Shown piece after piece: positions 1 to 9,591 of a stretch of DNA of 64,000 bases. How positions within the stretch are numbered: position 1 is the stretch's first letter; each line of letters begins with the position of its first letter. The position numbers were made by a program, and so were the translations under genes. Where the stretch lies: NCBI RefSeq assembly GCF_003721245.1, contig NZ_RIZG01000010.1, positions 1-64,000 of the forward strand, read 5' to 3'. This DNA is from Marinomonas hwangdonensis. GTDB taxonomy: Bacteria; Pseudomonadota; Gammaproteobacteria; Pseudomonadales; Marinomonadaceae. The notes under the pieces are model-generated. The model worked only from the letters and a program-made list of their open reading frames with translations. It did not search any database and was not told where the DNA came from.

Positions 1-203
1 AAACTGTCAACCTATTTTAGGACGACACACTATAGTTTGGTGTCTCCCAAATCTGATTTCGCCGTTGGGGTTGGGTTGATGATGCCGGATATGATGAATC
101 GGAAGATCGGTAACGTATCAATCGCTCGGTTCTTGTCCTTGGTTATGTCAAATATCTCTAAGCGAAAAGGCACTTTGCTCTGTATTTTGCTAACATCTTA
201 GGC

Positions 204-217
204 ATGAAAATTTTCAT
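204..217. promoter_or_regulatory. 14-bp perfect palindrome upstream of SDR gene
   Basis: ATGAAAATTTTCAT reads the same on both strands and ends 11 bases before the SDR start codon, just upstream of the AAGGA ribosome binding site. It could be a small operator or chance in an AT-rich leader. Nothing else is recognised in bases 1-203. Confidence 0.25.
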
Positions 218-228
218 AAGGAAGCGTT

Positions 229-1062
229 ATGCAATATTCGGTTCTTATTACAGGTTGTTCCTCAGGTATTGGACTGGAAGCGGCGAAGAGGCTTCAAGAG
301 CGGAATTTTTTGGTGGTGGCGAGCTGTCGTAAACAAGAAGACGTAGAGGCGTTACGAGCGCAAGGCATTAAACATGTTGTGCAATTGGATTTGGCGGATT
401 CGGCGTCGATAGAAAAGGGCTTGCAAGAAACATTGACGATCACCAATGGCCAGCTTTTTGCTTTGTTTAACAACGGTGCCTACGGTCAGCCGGGGGCGGT
501 AGAAGATTTGCCTGTGGAGGCGCTGCGTGCGCAGTTCGAATCTAATGTCTTCGGCACGCATGAACTGACCATCAAGGTGCTGAAAGTGATGCTGGCCCAA
601 GGATACGGACGTATTGTGAACAACAGTTCGGTACTTGGCTTGGTAGCAGCGCCGTTCCGTGGCGCTTACAACGCCAGTAAGTTTGCCTTAGAAGGCTTGA
701 CCGATACCTTGCGTTTGGAATTATTTGATACGCCGATTAAGGTAAGCTTGATCGAACCCGGCCCAATCGAAAGCCGTTTTCGTGCCAATGCCTTGCTGGC
801 GTTGCAAAACAATATCGACATGGAAAACAGCCGCCATAAAAAGGGTTATGAAGACGCTATAGCAAGGTTGAGCAAACAAGGCGTGACGTCGTCGCAAACC
901 TTGCCAGCCAGTGCAGTAGTCAGTAAATTAATTCACGCTTTAGAATCGAACCGACCAAGAGCGCGTTATTACGTCACATTGCCAACCTATGGCGCCGTGT
1001 TGATGAAGCGCCTACTGCCAACCTGTTTGTTGGATTGGGTGATGCGCCGTCAAGGCGCGTGA
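229..1062 (+). CDS. SDR family NAD(P)-dependent oxidoreductase
   Basis: A 277-residue classical short-chain dehydrogenase/reductase. The cofactor motif TGCSSGIG is at residues 8-15, NNGAYG at 81-86, a Ser near 133, and the catalytic YNASK at 147-151, so the usual Ser-Tyr-Lys set is complete. The length is normal for the family. The start ATG follows AAGGA with good spacing. The gene stands alone, converging on the sulP gene with 9 bases between the stop codons. The C-terminal extension rich in basic and hydrophobic residues resembles retinol- or steroid-dehydrogenase-like members acting on lipophilic substrates, but the substrate cannot be told from sequence. Confidence 0.9.
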   Translation: MQYSVLITGCSSGIGLEAAKRLQERNFLVVASCRKQEDVEALRAQGIKHVVQLDLADSASIEKGLQETLTITNGQLFALFNNGAYGQPGAVEDLPVEALRAQFESNVFGTHELTIKVLKVMLAQGYGRIVNNSSVLGLVAAPFRGAYNASKFALEGLTDTLRLELFDTPIKVSLIEPGPIESRFRANALLALQNNIDMENSRHKKGYEDAIARLSKQGVTSSQTLPASAVVSKLIHALESNRPRARYYVTLPTYGAVLMKRLLPTCLLDWVMRRQGA

Positions 1063-1071
1063 TGTCTGAGT

Positions 1072-2787
1072 TCATGGATTCATTTGAGCAACGTCTTTGA
1101 ATGCTTGGAATTGGGATAAGTAGACCTTGCCTGTGAGGTGTTGCAAAAATCCGCTGCAGGTGAGGTGGTCCATCACTGGGCCTTTGACTTCTGAAAGCGA
1201 TAAGGTGATGCCTAAAGCGTCGAGCTCGGCGTTGAGGTTTTCCAGCATTTCTAAGGCGCTGTAATCAATGTCGTTGACGGCGCTGCATTGAATAATCACA
1301 TGACAGACTTCGCGGCGTTCACTCAATACCGCCATGATGTGGTCTTCTAAAAAAGCCGCATTGGCAAAAAATAAACTTTCGTCAGGGCGCAGACACAGTA
1401 CCCTGGGAAGGGTTTCTACTTCAAAGCGTTTCACATTACGAAAATGCTCAGTGCCGGCAATCAGTCCGACTTCAGCCACATGCGGTGTCGACGAATGGTG
1501 AAGGTGCAGTACGATGGACAGTATCACGCCCGACGCCACGCCCACTTCAACGCCCAAGACTAAAGTAATCACTATGGTCGCCAGTACAGCGTAAAAGTCA
1601 CTGCGAGAAAAGTCCCAGGTTTTCTTTAAAATGGAAACGTCGACCAGGGTAATGACAGCCACAATAATAGTGGCCGCCAAGGTCGCTTTAGGCAAATAAT
1701 ACAAAGCCGGCGTGAGAAACAAGGAAGCGATCATGATGCCAATAGCCGTCATGATACTGGCCAGCTGGGTGACCGCACCGGCATCAAAATTCACCACAGA
1801 GCGAGAAAAACCGCCTGTTACCGGAAAGCCGCCAGATACGCCAGACGCCAAATTCGCCGCGCCCAAGGCAATCAGTTCTTGGTTCGGTTTGACTTTTTCA
1901 CGGCGTTTCGCCCCTAGGGTTTTGCCCACCGAAATGGATTCCACATAACCAATAATCGAAATCATCAGTGCGGGTAAGGCAAGACTTTTAATCAACTCCA
2001 GCGACGGCAGATTAACGCCCAAACTGGGCAATCCGGCCGGAATGTGGCCTGTAATCGCCACGCCTTGCGCATTAAGATCATAACCAAATACCACCCCAAG
2101 GCTGAGTAAAACACCCAAAATCGGCGCGGTTTTCGCCAACGAAGCCGCCGTGTTACTCGACAAGCCCAGCGCCATTAGTACAGGTTTTGCGTAGCGCCGC
2201 GCCAGCAGCAAAAACGCCACCACGCTGATACCGACCACCAAAGTCGGCAAATTAAACTCGCCAAGGCTGGCGAACAGAGTCTGTAGCTGGGTAACAAGAT
2301 TATCGCCTTCCGATTGAATGCCAAACACATGCTTCAGTTGGCTCAATGCAATAATGATCCCCGACGCGGAAATAAACCCCGATATAACCGAATGGGACAA
2401 AAACTGCGTAATCATGCCCAGCTTCATTGCCCCCATGGCAATCAGTATAGCGCCAGACAACAGCGCTAAGGTAATGGCACCGGTCAAATAGCTGGCACTG
2501 CCTTGCTCGGCAATCGCCCCTAAAGACGTCGCCGTCATTAACGACGCCACCGCCACAGGTCCGACCGACAAGCTGGTGCTGGTGCCAAACAAAGCATACA
2601 GCACCAAGGGCAAGATGCTGGCGTATAAACCCACTTCAGGTGGCACGCCCGCCAGCATGGCATACGCCAAAGACTGAGGAATCAGCAGCATGGTGACAAT
2701 AAAAGCCGCCGTGGCGTCCTGAGCAAATTGCCCCTTGTTATACCCCCTCAGCCAAGCAAGGGCGGGGATCAGGTCTGCGATCTTCAT
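1072..2787 (-). CDS. SulP family inorganic anion transporter with STAS domain
   Basis: A 571-residue inner-membrane transporter. The first ~400 residues carry about a dozen hydrophobic segments with the SulP hallmark near residues 28-55 (PQSLAYAMLAGVPPEVGLY). The last ~120 residues form a cytoplasmic STAS domain. SulP proteins move sulfate, bicarbonate or other anions. The gene lies 20 bases downstream of the metallo-beta-lactamase gene on the same strand and is very probably co-transcribed. With a persulfide-dioxygenase-like partner, sulfate or sulfite movement is the likeliest role (inference from context). No strong ribosome binding site is visible. Confidence 0.92.
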   Translation of the reverse strand: MKIADLIPALAWLRGYNKGQFAQDATAAFIVTMLLIPQSLAYAMLAGVPPEVGLYASILPLVLYALFGTSTSLSVGPVAVASLMTATSLGAIAEQGSASYLTGAITLALLSGAILIAMGAMKLGMITQFLSHSVISGFISASGIIIALSQLKHVFGIQSEGDNLVTQLQTLFASLGEFNLPTLVVGISVVAFLLLARRYAKPVLMALGLSSNTAASLAKTAPILGVLLSLGVVFGYDLNAQGVAITGHIPAGLPSLGVNLPSLELIKSLALPALMISIIGYVESISVGKTLGAKRREKVKPNQELIALGAANLASGVSGGFPVTGGFSRSVVNFDAGAVTQLASIMTAIGIMIASLFLTPALYYLPKATLAATIIVAVITLVDVSILKKTWDFSRSDFYAVLATIVITLVLGVEVGVASGVILSIVLHLHHSSTPHVAEVGLIAGTEHFRNVKRFEVETLPRVLCLRPDESLFFANAAFLEDHIMAVLSERREVCHVIIQCSAVNDIDYSALEMLENLNAELDALGITLSLSEVKGPVMDHLTCSGFLQHLTGKVYLSQFQAFKDVAQMNP

Positions 2788-2807
2788 AAAAGCGCGTTAC
2801 ACCTAAC

Positions 2808-3677
2808 TTACTTAAAAGCATTCAAAGGGATTTTAAGGTACACGGTGCCATTGTCGTCTGGAGGTGGCATGTGCCCTGCGCGCATATTGATTTGCAGCGA
2901 TGGCAAAATTAAACGCGGCATGGCGAGGCTTCTATCCCGTGTTTCACGCATGTCGACAAAGTGCGCTTTGCTGATGTCCTGTTTGACATGAATGTTGTGT
3001 TCACGTTGCTCAGCGACCGTGGTTTCATAGGCCAATGCCCGACCATTTGGGCAGTAGTCATGGCACATGAAAATCCGATACGCATCGGGCAAGGCAAGAA
3101 TTTTTTGCACTGAATCGTACAAGGTCGCCGCATCGCCACCGGGGAAGTCTGCCCGCGCTGTGCCGGCATCTGGCATAAATAGGGTATCGCCCACAAAAAT
3201 GGCATCGCCTAACACATGAGTAAAACACGCTGGCGTATGGCCTGGGGTATGAATGGCCTGACATTCAAGCTCACCCACTTGGTAGGTTTCGCCATCGCGA
3301 AATAAATGATCGAACTGGGAGCCATCCATTTTGAATTCGGTACCTTCGTTAAACACCTTGCCGAAAGTGTCTTGCACCACAGTGATCTGCTCGCCAATAC
3401 CGATTCGACCGCCCAACGCTTTTTGCAAGTAAGGCGCGGCCGACAAATGATCCGCATGGACATGGGTTTCGATCAGCCATTCCACGTTCAGCTTGTGTGC
3501 AGTGACGAATTCAATGATTTTGTCTGCGCTTTTTTGGGAAGTGCCGCCAGAGGCATAATCAAAATCCAACACGCTGTCGACAATGGCGCAGTTTGAGGAC
3601 TGGGGGTCTTTCACCACATAAGAAAAGGTGCTGCTGTCGGCATCAAAAAACGCCGTCACTTCTGGTTGCTTTGTCAT
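2808..3677 (-). CDS. MBL-fold metallo-hydrolase, persulfide dioxygenase-like (ETHE1/Blh type)
   Basis: A 289-residue cytoplasmic metallo-beta-lactamase-fold protein. The metal-binding motif THVHADH is at residues 71-77, with later GHTP, GDTLF and CHDY segments supplying further ligands. This pattern is shared with ETHE1/Blh persulfide dioxygenases, which oxidise glutathione persulfide to sulfite. I start it at the ATG at 3677 rather than an in-frame GTG four codons earlier, because GAGG sits 7 bases before this ATG and overlaps the GTG. It leads an operon with the SulP transporter. A good -35 box overlapped by a long palindrome lies upstream. Substrate is inferred from family and context. Confidence 0.85.
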   Translation of the reverse strand: MTKQPEVTAFFDADSSTFSYVVKDPQSSNCAIVDSVLDFDYASGGTSQKSADKIIEFVTAHKLNVEWLIETHVHADHLSAAPYLQKALGGRIGIGEQITVVQDTFGKVFNEGTEFKMDGSQFDHLFRDGETYQVGELECQAIHTPGHTPACFTHVLGDAIFVGDTLFMPDAGTARADFPGGDAATLYDSVQKILALPDAYRIFMCHDYCPNGRALAYETTVAEQREHNIHVKQDISKAHFVDMRETRDRSLAMPRLILPSLQINMRAGHMPPPDDNGTVYLKIPLNAFK

Positions 3678-3739
3678 ACTGTACCTCACTGATAGAGTGA
3701 AATTTTATGGTTATGAATATATAACCTATTCTTCTATCA

Positions 3740-3790
3740 ATGATGGTACAGAGGAGGGTGTTTGTCAAATATTAGTTAAAACTAATATTT
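3740..3790 (-). promoter_or_regulatory. Promoter with palindromic operator upstream of MBL-sulP operon
   Basis: On the minus strand a perfect -35 box TTGACA (3763-3768) is followed after 17 bases by CATCAT (3740-3745, a 4/6 match to -10). A perfect 10-bp inverted repeat AAATATTAGT / ACTAATATTT with a TAAA spacer (3767-3790) runs into the -35 box. A second, shorter repeat GGTTAT / ATAACC lies at 3709-3726. AT-rich palindromes over the -35 are typical of ArsR-type repressor sites such as those of BigR-like sulfide sensors. No regulator gene is adjacent, so the repressor is unknown. Confidence 0.55.
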
Positions 3791-3832
3791 ATTTTCTTGG
3801 GTTTCTATCCGGCGCTGTAATTTACAAACGGT

Positions 3833-4747
3833 CTAGCCCATGCCCATAAAAAGAGGAATTAAAATAGGTACCAAGATACTCATAATAAAGCCGCTGGCGA
3901 TACACACAGGCACGATCTGCGCCCCATGAAATTTTCCTAAAATGGGCAAGGTGAAATCCATCGCCGTCGCCCCGCAATACCCTACAGACACATGACTGTT
4001 CAGTCGTGACAAAAAGGGGATCAGCATCAGCGCCAAAATTTCCCGCGACAAATCCAGCAAAAACGCCGTGGTGCCTAACACGGGATCGCCCAACCCGGTA
4101 ATCAAGATGCCAGACAAACTGTACCAGCCAAACCCAGACACCACCGCTAAGCCGTGGTTCCAGCTCAAACCTAACACCAGGCTGCCAATCCAACCGGCCA
4201 GCAGGGTCGTAAAAATCGTCACCAAGGCGATGATCAAGCCCTGGGCATTCAAAAACAACTTACGCAAATGGTAGTTACTTTGACGCAACTGACAGCCAAT
4301 CAAAAACAGCAACACATACAATAAACCCGTGACCAGTTCATCGATACCAAATAACCAGTCCTTGGTAAAAATGCCAATCACCACACCGCCAATCACCCAA
4401 CCAATGGTTTTGACCGCGTCGATCAGCGCATGGCTTTTACTGTCAATCGGGCCTTTGCCTAAGCTGTCGGCATGGGTGCCACCAAAGCGTAAACCGCTCA
4501 AGTATAAGCCGGTTAAACTGATCACACTGATCAAAACGAAAAACACCAGTGCCTGATACCCAGCCAACAAAAGTTTACTGGTCAGATCATCGAGCGCGCC
4601 GAGACTTAAGCCAATCAGACCTAAAATCACAAACACCAATTGCTCCAGCCCTTTCGCCACGCGGGTAGGAGTAAACACGTTAATATTGACCCAATAACCA
4701 AAGAACAAAGCAACGAGTAAGGGGCCGAGCGTAATAAGAATGGTCAT
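3833..4747 (-). CDS. lysO: LysO family lysine exporter (DUF340)
   Basis: A 304-residue integral membrane protein with roughly eight hydrophobic segments. Its length and N-terminal pattern match the LysO/YbjE family, which exports L-lysine and toxic analogues such as thialysine. The middle region (about residues 85-120) is the soluble linker between the two halves. The start ATG is preceded by AGGA. The gene is separated from upstream hisF by a terminator hairpin at 4771-4790, so it is probably transcribed on its own. The assignment rests on overall pattern; the exported substrate was not tested. Confidence 0.8.
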   Translation of the reverse strand: MTILITLGPLLVALFFGYWVNINVFTPTRVAKGLEQLVFVILGLIGLSLGALDDLTSKLLLAGYQALVFFVLISVISLTGLYLSGLRFGGTHADSLGKGPIDSKSHALIDAVKTIGWVIGGVVIGIFTKDWLFGIDELVTGLLYVLLFLIGCQLRQSNYHLRKLFLNAQGLIIALVTIFTTLLAGWIGSLVLGLSWNHGLAVVSGFGWYSLSGILITGLGDPVLGTTAFLLDLSREILALMLIPFLSRLNSHVSVGYCGATAMDFTLPILGKFHGAQIVPVCIASGFIMSILVPILIPLFMGMG

Positions 4748-4763
4748 GAACCGTCATCCTAGA

Positions 4764-4790
4764 CAAAAAAGCGCCAGCAAAAGCTGGCGC
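4764..4790 (-). terminator. Rho-independent terminator of the his operon
   Basis: A perfect 8-bp stem GCGCCAGC / GCTGGCGC with an AAAA loop (4771-4790) is followed, on the minus strand, by a run of six T. It lies between hisF and lysO in the direction of his transcription. Confidence 0.85.
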
Positions 4791-4905
4791 GAGAAAAGTG
4801 GTAAAAAAAGGTAACAGAAGGGCGAACAAAGCGGTAGCACCGGATTCACAAATCGTCTCGGAGTAACCGCAAACGTCGCCTAATCAATAATAAAGGTCGC
4901 AAACC

Positions 4906-5679
4906 TTATAGACGCATTTCTATTCCTGCGTCTGTCATGCGTTGCTTGGCTTGTTGAATACTGTACTCACCAAAGTGGAAAATACTCGCCGCCAACACCG
5001 CATCGGCCTTTCCTTCGATCACACCATCAACCAGGTGATCTAGGTTACCCACGCCGCCAGAGGCGATCACAGGCACATGAACCGCTTCGCTTATTGCTCG
5101 GGTGATGCCCAAATCAAAACCATTTTTGGTGCCGTCACGATCCATACTGGTGAGCAAGATTTCCCCTGCGCCGTATTCCACCATCTTAATTGCCCATTCT
5201 ACCGCGTCTAAGCCAGTGGGTTTACGACCGCCATGGGTGAAAATCTCCCATTTATCTGGCTCGCCGTCAGCACTGACTTTTTTCGCATCAATGGCAACCA
5301 CAATGCATTGGGAACCAAAGCGTTGCGCCGCTTCACGGACAAACTCAGGGTTAAACACCGCGGCGGTATTAATGCCCACCTTGTCCGCCCCCGCATTCAA
5401 CATACGACGAATGTCTTCGCAGGTACGAATCCCGCCCCCCACCGTCAAAGGAATAAACACCTGGCTGGCAATGGCTTCCACCATGTGCACCGTGGTTTCC
5501 CTATCGTCTGAACTGGCGGTAATGTCTAAAAAAGTAATTTCATCCGCGCCTTGTTCGTTGTAGCGCTTGGCAACCTCAACAGGGTCACCCGCATCACGAA
5601 TATCGACAAACTGAACGCCTTTGACCACGCGGCCATTGTCCACATCAAGACAAGGAATGATACGTTTTGCTAAGCCCAT
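4906..5679 (-). CDS. hisF: Imidazole glycerol phosphate synthase cyclase subunit HisF
   Basis: A 257-residue TIM-barrel cyclase subunit. With HisH it turns PRFAR and glutamine-derived ammonia into imidazole glycerol phosphate and AICAR in histidine synthesis. Both catalytic aspartates are present: D12 in the CLDVD motif and D131 in VVAID. Phosphate-binding motifs VGGGI and ASGG are intact. AGGAG lies 8 bases before the start. It is the last gene of hisB-hisH-hisF and ends before a clear terminator. Its intact D12 separates it from the hisF2 paralogue at 35.0 kb. Confidence 0.97.
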   Translation of the reverse strand: MGLAKRIIPCLDVDNGRVVKGVQFVDIRDAGDPVEVAKRYNEQGADEITFLDITASSDDRETTVHMVEAIASQVFIPLTVGGGIRTCEDIRRMLNAGADKVGINTAAVFNPEFVREAAQRFGSQCIVVAIDAKKVSADGEPDKWEIFTHGGRKPTGLDAVEWAIKMVEYGAGEILLTSMDRDGTKNGFDLGITRAISEAVHVPVIASGGVGNLDHLVDGVIEGKADAVLAASIFHFGEYSIQQAKQRMTDAGIEMRL

Positions 5680-5734
5680 GAAATGGCTCCTAATGTCTGT
5701 TTTTTTAGCCTATCTATTGTTTGCATGAGCGCTG

Positions 5735-6397
5735 TTATGGCTTGCCATCCCAGTGAAGGAAGTTTTTATAAAGCTGAAGGCCATCTTTGTGGCTTTTTTC
5801 TGGGTGAAACTGCACCGCAAACACATTGTCCCGAGCGATTGCAACACAGAATTCCAAACCATAATCACAGGTACCTGCGACCTCGCTTTTATTCTCTGGC
5901 ACCACATAAAAACTGTGCACAAAGTAAAAGCGAGCGTTGTCTGGAATGTCCGCCCAAAGAGGGTGGTTTATGGTGTGCTTAACTTGATTCCAGCCCATGT
6001 GTGGCACTTTTAATTTGCTGCCGTCGTGGTCGGTGTGTTTTTCACCAAAGAAGAGGGCGTTGCCTTGGAAATGATTCAAACAATCCACGCCGCCGTTTTC
6101 TTCGCTGTGTGACATCAAAGACTGAATGCCCACGCAAATCGCAAGAAAAGGCTTTTCCGCCATGGCTTTGCGAATGCTCGGTACCAGGCCCGCATTATGC
6201 ATTTCACCAATGCAATCACGAATCGCGCCGACACCCGGTAGTAACACACGATCTGCTGCATCAATGACAGCAGGATCGCTTGTCACAATCACGGAGGTGT
6301 GTTCATCCGCAACAAACTCTAGCGCCTTAGCAACCGAATGCAGGTTGCCCATGCCGTAATCGATCACCGCCACCGTCGATTTTTTCATAGTGTTCAT
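5735..6397 (-). CDS. hisH: Imidazole glycerol phosphate synthase glutaminase subunit HisH
   Basis: A class I glutamine amidotransferase that supplies ammonia to HisF. The catalytic triad is visible as Cys88 (AICVG), His198 and Glu200 (QFHPE). The frame opens at a GTG at 6406, but that codon sits directly on the AGGA; I prefer the ATG at 6397 (MNTMKK). A further ATG at 6388 is possible. It follows hisB by 12 bases and precedes hisF by 55. That 55-base gap cannot hold hisA, which many gammaproteobacteria carry at this position. Confidence 0.95.
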   Translation of the reverse strand: MNTMKKSTVAVIDYGMGNLHSVAKALEFVADEHTSVIVTSDPAVIDAADRVLLPGVGAIRDCIGEMHNAGLVPSIRKAMAEKPFLAICVGIQSLMSHSEENGGVDCLNHFQGNALFFGEKHTDHDGSKLKVPHMGWNQVKHTINHPLWADIPDNARFYFVHSFYVVPENKSEVAGTCDYGLEFCVAIARDNVFAVQFHPEKSHKDGLQLYKNFLHWDGKP

Positions 6398-6409
6398 GTT
6401 CACCACGTC

Positions 6410-7003
6410 CTACAAACAACCTTTCGTTGACGGCATTTGCCCCGCCATGCGCTCATCCACTTCCAACGCCATGCGCAAAGCACGACCGAAAGCCTTAAAA
6501 ATGGTTTCCGCTTGGTGGTGAGTGTTTTTGCCGCGAAGATTGTCTAAATGCAGCGTCACTTTCGCGTGATTGATGAACCCATGGAAAAATTCAGAAAACA
6601 AATCCACATCAAACCCGCCAACCGAACCGCGTGTAAAAGGCACATGCATTTGCAAGCCTGGACGGCCAGAAAAATCGATCACCACGCGAGACAAGGCTTC
6701 GTCTAACGGCACGTAAGCGTGACCGTAGCGTTTGATGCCTTTTTTATCGCCCACGGCAATATCAAACGCCTGACCCAGCGTAATGCCCAAATCTTCCACC
6801 GTATGATGCGCATCGATGTGAAGGTCGCCCACCGCATGAATGTCTAAGTCAATCAAACCATGACGAGCCACTTGTTCAAGCATATGGTCAAGGAAAGGCA
6901 CCCCTGTGACGCAGTTAAATTTACCGGTACCGTCTAAGTTAATCGACACCTTAATCTGAGTTTCAAGCGTATTGCGCTCGACGCTGGCAATGCGATCGGA
7001 CAT
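6410..7003 (-). CDS. hisB: Imidazoleglycerol-phosphate dehydratase HisB (monofunctional)
   Basis: A 197-residue manganese-dependent dehydratase of histidine synthesis, matching the monofunctional form without the N-terminal phosphatase of enterobacterial HisB. Metal-binding motifs are seen at residues 39-48, [10 protein letters not shown] at 62-71, and a second HHQAE segment near 160. It is first in the leftward his operon. The divergent asmA gene starts 236 bases away, so the space between holds promoters for both directions. Confidence 0.97.
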   Translation of the reverse strand: MSDRIASVERNTLETQIKVSINLDGTGKFNCVTGVPFLDHMLEQVARHGLIDLDIHAVGDLHIDAHHTVEDLGITLGQAFDIAVGDKKGIKRYGHAYVPLDEALSRVVIDFSGRPGLQMHVPFTRGSVGGFDVDLFSEFFHGFINHAKVTLHLDNLRGKNTHHQAETIFKAFGRALRMALEVDERMAGQMPSTKGCL

Positions 7004-7178
7004 TGATTAGTTTCTCCACAGTGAGGGTGACGAAGGGTCGCCACTTTTTAGTCGTCTAAAAGTCACCCATTATAGAACGTGGGCTCTTTTGCTTCTATGC
7101 TTTGTCTGAGTGTTTTTAATGACTTGTCACTATCGCCTCGATAACGTCATCGCGCACTTAGTGAAAAAGCACCGCAAA

Positions 7179-7187
7179 TGGTATGAT
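7179..7187 (+). promoter_or_regulatory. Extended -10 promoter element for asmA-mutY-chrA
   Basis: TGGTATGAT (TG at 7179-7180, TATGAT at 7182-7187) is a good extended -10 about 52 bases before the asmA start codon. No strong -35 is seen, which is normal for extended -10 promoters. Confidence 0.4.
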
Positions 7188-7239
7188 ACTGACCCTGTGC
7201 ATGATACGCAGCACAGTTTGTCTTCATAAGGAGTTTGTC

Positions 7240-9591
7240 ATGGTTTGGTTGAAACGATTGTCGTTTTTAGTCGCTGGGATTCTGGCGTTGATCATAGCGT
7301 TGTTGGCGTATGTGATGCTGTTTGTAAATCCGAACGATTTTAAAGATCAACTTAAAAACGTCGCTCAACAAAAAGCCAATGTCACTTTGCGTTTAGACGG
7401 TGATATCCGCTGGTCGTTTTTTCCTTGGCTGGGGCTTGAGCTGGAAAACATCGGCGTTGCACTAGGCAATGACCCTGAAATTCTCCAATTTGACCGTGCC
7501 GAATTTGGCCTAGCCATACTGCCTTTATTTGAACGAAAAATTCAGGTCGACCGCGTCAATTTGGTCAACCTCAGCGCCCGTTTAAACAAAGACGCCAATG
7601 GACAAGGCAACTGGCAACTAAATCTTCCTTCATCGGCGTCTAACGACGAGCGCACCCAGTCACCAGTTGCTCAGGGTAGCGCCCAGCCAGCGCCTGAGAG
7701 CACCACGACAGACGTCACCACGGCAAACAGCGCTGCTACTTTCCAGCTGCCCGACTTACAATTAGACGAACTGCGCATCGAAAACGCCCAAGTACAATAC
7801 CGCGATGAGCAAACGCAACAACTGATTAACGCCACCATCAATGTTCAGCTCAATGATGTTCAATGGGACAAAGCTTGGCCGATGGCCATGGACATTGTCT
7901 TGACCCAAAGCGATTTAGAAGGCAAGTTGCCAATCCAGGCCAAAGCCAGCCTAAATGCCAACCTAAGCGTTTTCCCAGAGCGTGAATCAGCGTCGCTCGA
8001 AGGCTTGGTATTAAATGCAGAAGTCGCCGGCGACTCATTGCCCGTCAGTCCAATCAGCGCCAACCTTAGCGCCATGACGGTAGACCTAGATTTGCCCCAA
8101 GAAAACATCATCGCCGACGGACTCGCGCTCAGCGTATTGGGTGTCAATGTCGACGCCAAAGTGCAAGCTTATCAGGTACTCAGTAATCCTCAATTTTCCG
8201 CTGTATTATCCGTAGGCGAGTTTAACCCCCGTTATCTGCTGACACGGTTAAACTTACCCCTGCCCGATATGTCAGACGAAACGGCCTTAACCAAAGCGCG
8301 CGCTGAGATTCTATTTGAAGGTGACATGGACATGATTACCGCGCAGCCCATTTCCGTCGAAATGGACGACACCAAGATAGAAGCCAATGCCGTCTTGTCC
8401 CTGGCGCCGCTGCGTTGGGACGTGAGTATTGCCGGAGCAAACTTAAACCTAGACCGCTACCTTCCGACCCCAGTAGACACACCAGCAGACGCCACAGATA
8501 ACAGTACACAGACGCCTGGTTCAGGGCCTAACGATGCTGCGACAGCCAATACCGAGCCGGCCAGTACAGAACCGACCGACGCGACAGGGCTCATTCCTGT
8601 TGAGCTGATCCGCAGCTTAAACGGCCACATAGGTCTCGTGTTTGAAGACATTACTGTAAAACAGCTAAAAATTGACAAGATCGAGCTGGATTCTACTCAG
8701 CTTAATGGGTTGATCACAGTCTCGCCCCTGCAAGCGTCTTTATATCAAGGGCAAGTCTCCGCCCCGGCGCGTCTTGACGTTCGTGGACGTACACCAAGAT
8801 TTGACATCGCCCCTAGCATCGACGGCGTGCAAATTCAGCCCTTGCTGGTGGACTTCATGGACATGAACAAGATCGCTGGCGCCACCTACTTAAACGGCGA
8901 ACTGCAAGCCAGCGGCAACCAAATCGACCGCCTAATGGCGTCCTTAAAAGGGGACCTTTTGGTGGAAATCAAAAACGGCGCCCTGATCGGCACCAACCTC
9001 ACCAAAACCGTTTGTGAAGGCATCTCTGCCGTCCGCAAAGAAACCCTCAATGACAAACAATTCGGTCCAGATACTCCGTTTGAAACCCTGCGCTTTCCGG
9101 CGTACATCGTTGACGGAGACATCTCCACACCGGGCCTAAAAATCAGCTCGGCTGGTGTACAAGTCACCGGCAACGGCGTTATCTCACTACCGAACGCCTC
9201 TTTAGACTACCAAGCCAACGTCGCCATTGCGGGCAGCGGTATAGACCAAGCCTGCCGCGTCAACGAAAAAATCACCCAACTCGCATTTCCTATTGTCTGT
9301 AAAGGGCAATTCAGTGACGACCCAGCAGGCCTTTGCCGTCCCGACATCAAAGGCTTCGGTAAACTCTTCGCCGACCTAGCCAAAGCCGAACTGACCGTCA
9401 AACTCGAGGAAGAAAAAGCCCGTCTACAAGAAAAAGCCGACGCAGAAAAAGCCCGTTTAAAAGCCGAGCTGGACGCCAAGATTGAAGCGGAAAAAGCCCG
9501 CGTAAAAGCCGACCTAGAAGCAAAACGCAAAGCAGAAGAAGAACGCCTTAAAGACAAACTGCAAGACAAACTAAAAGGCCTATTTCAATGA
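7240..9591 (+). CDS. asmA: AsmA family protein
   Basis: A 783-residue protein anchored in the inner membrane by one N-terminal segment (about residues 6-27) with a large periplasmic part. AsmA proteins are thought to aid lipid and outer-membrane homeostasis. The AsmA N-terminal pattern (FKDQLKN..AQQKANV, then IRWSFFPWLGLELENI) and a C-terminal AsmA region at about 530-700 are present. The start ATG follows AAGGAG at ideal spacing; an in-frame upstream ATG at 7183 overlaps the -10 box and is rejected. Two linkers rich in Ser, Thr, Pro and Ala lie near 140-180 and 410-450. The last ~65 residues are a charged coiled coil of Glu-Lys-Ala repeats. The stop overlaps mutY as ATGA. Confidence 0.88.
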   Translation: MVWLKRLSFLVAGILALIIALLAYVMLFVNPNDFKDQLKNVAQQKANVTLRLDGDIRWSFFPWLGLELENIGVALGNDPEILQFDRAEFGLAILPLFERKIQVDRVNLVNLSARLNKDANGQGNWQLNLPSSASNDERTQSPVAQGSAQPAPESTTTDVTTANSAATFQLPDLQLDELRIENAQVQYRDEQTQQLINATINVQLNDVQWDKAWPMAMDIVLTQSDLEGKLPIQAKASLNANLSVFPERESASLEGLVLNAEVAGDSLPVSPISANLSAMTVDLDLPQENIIADGLALSVLGVNVDAKVQAYQVLSNPQFSAVLSVGEFNPRYLLTRLNLPLPDMSDETALTKARAEILFEGDMDMITAQPISVEMDDTKIEANAVLSLAPLRWDVSIAGANLNLDRYLPTPVDTPADATDNSTQTPGSGPNDAATANTEPASTEPTDATGLIPVELIRSLNGHIGLVFEDITVKQLKIDKIELDSTQLNGLITVSPLQASLYQGQVSAPARLDVRGRTPRFDIAPSIDGVQIQPLLVDFMDMNKIAGATYLNGELQASGNQIDRLMASLKGDLLVEIKNGALIGTNLTKTVCEGISAVRKETLNDKQFGPDTPFETLRFPAYIVDGDISTPGLKISSAGVQVTGNGVISLPNASLDYQANVAIAGSGIDQACRVNEKITQLAFPIVCKGQFSDDPAGLCRPDIKGFGKLFADLAKAELTVKLEEEKARLQEKADAEKARLKAELDAKIEAEKARVKADLEAKRKAEEERLKDKLQDKLKGLFQ

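Noticed and set aside
1-201. A stop-free frame of 66 codons from the window edge to a TAG at 199-201
   Set aside because: No recognisable motif and low-complexity hydrophobic pieces; may be chance or the tail of a gene outside the window, so not called.
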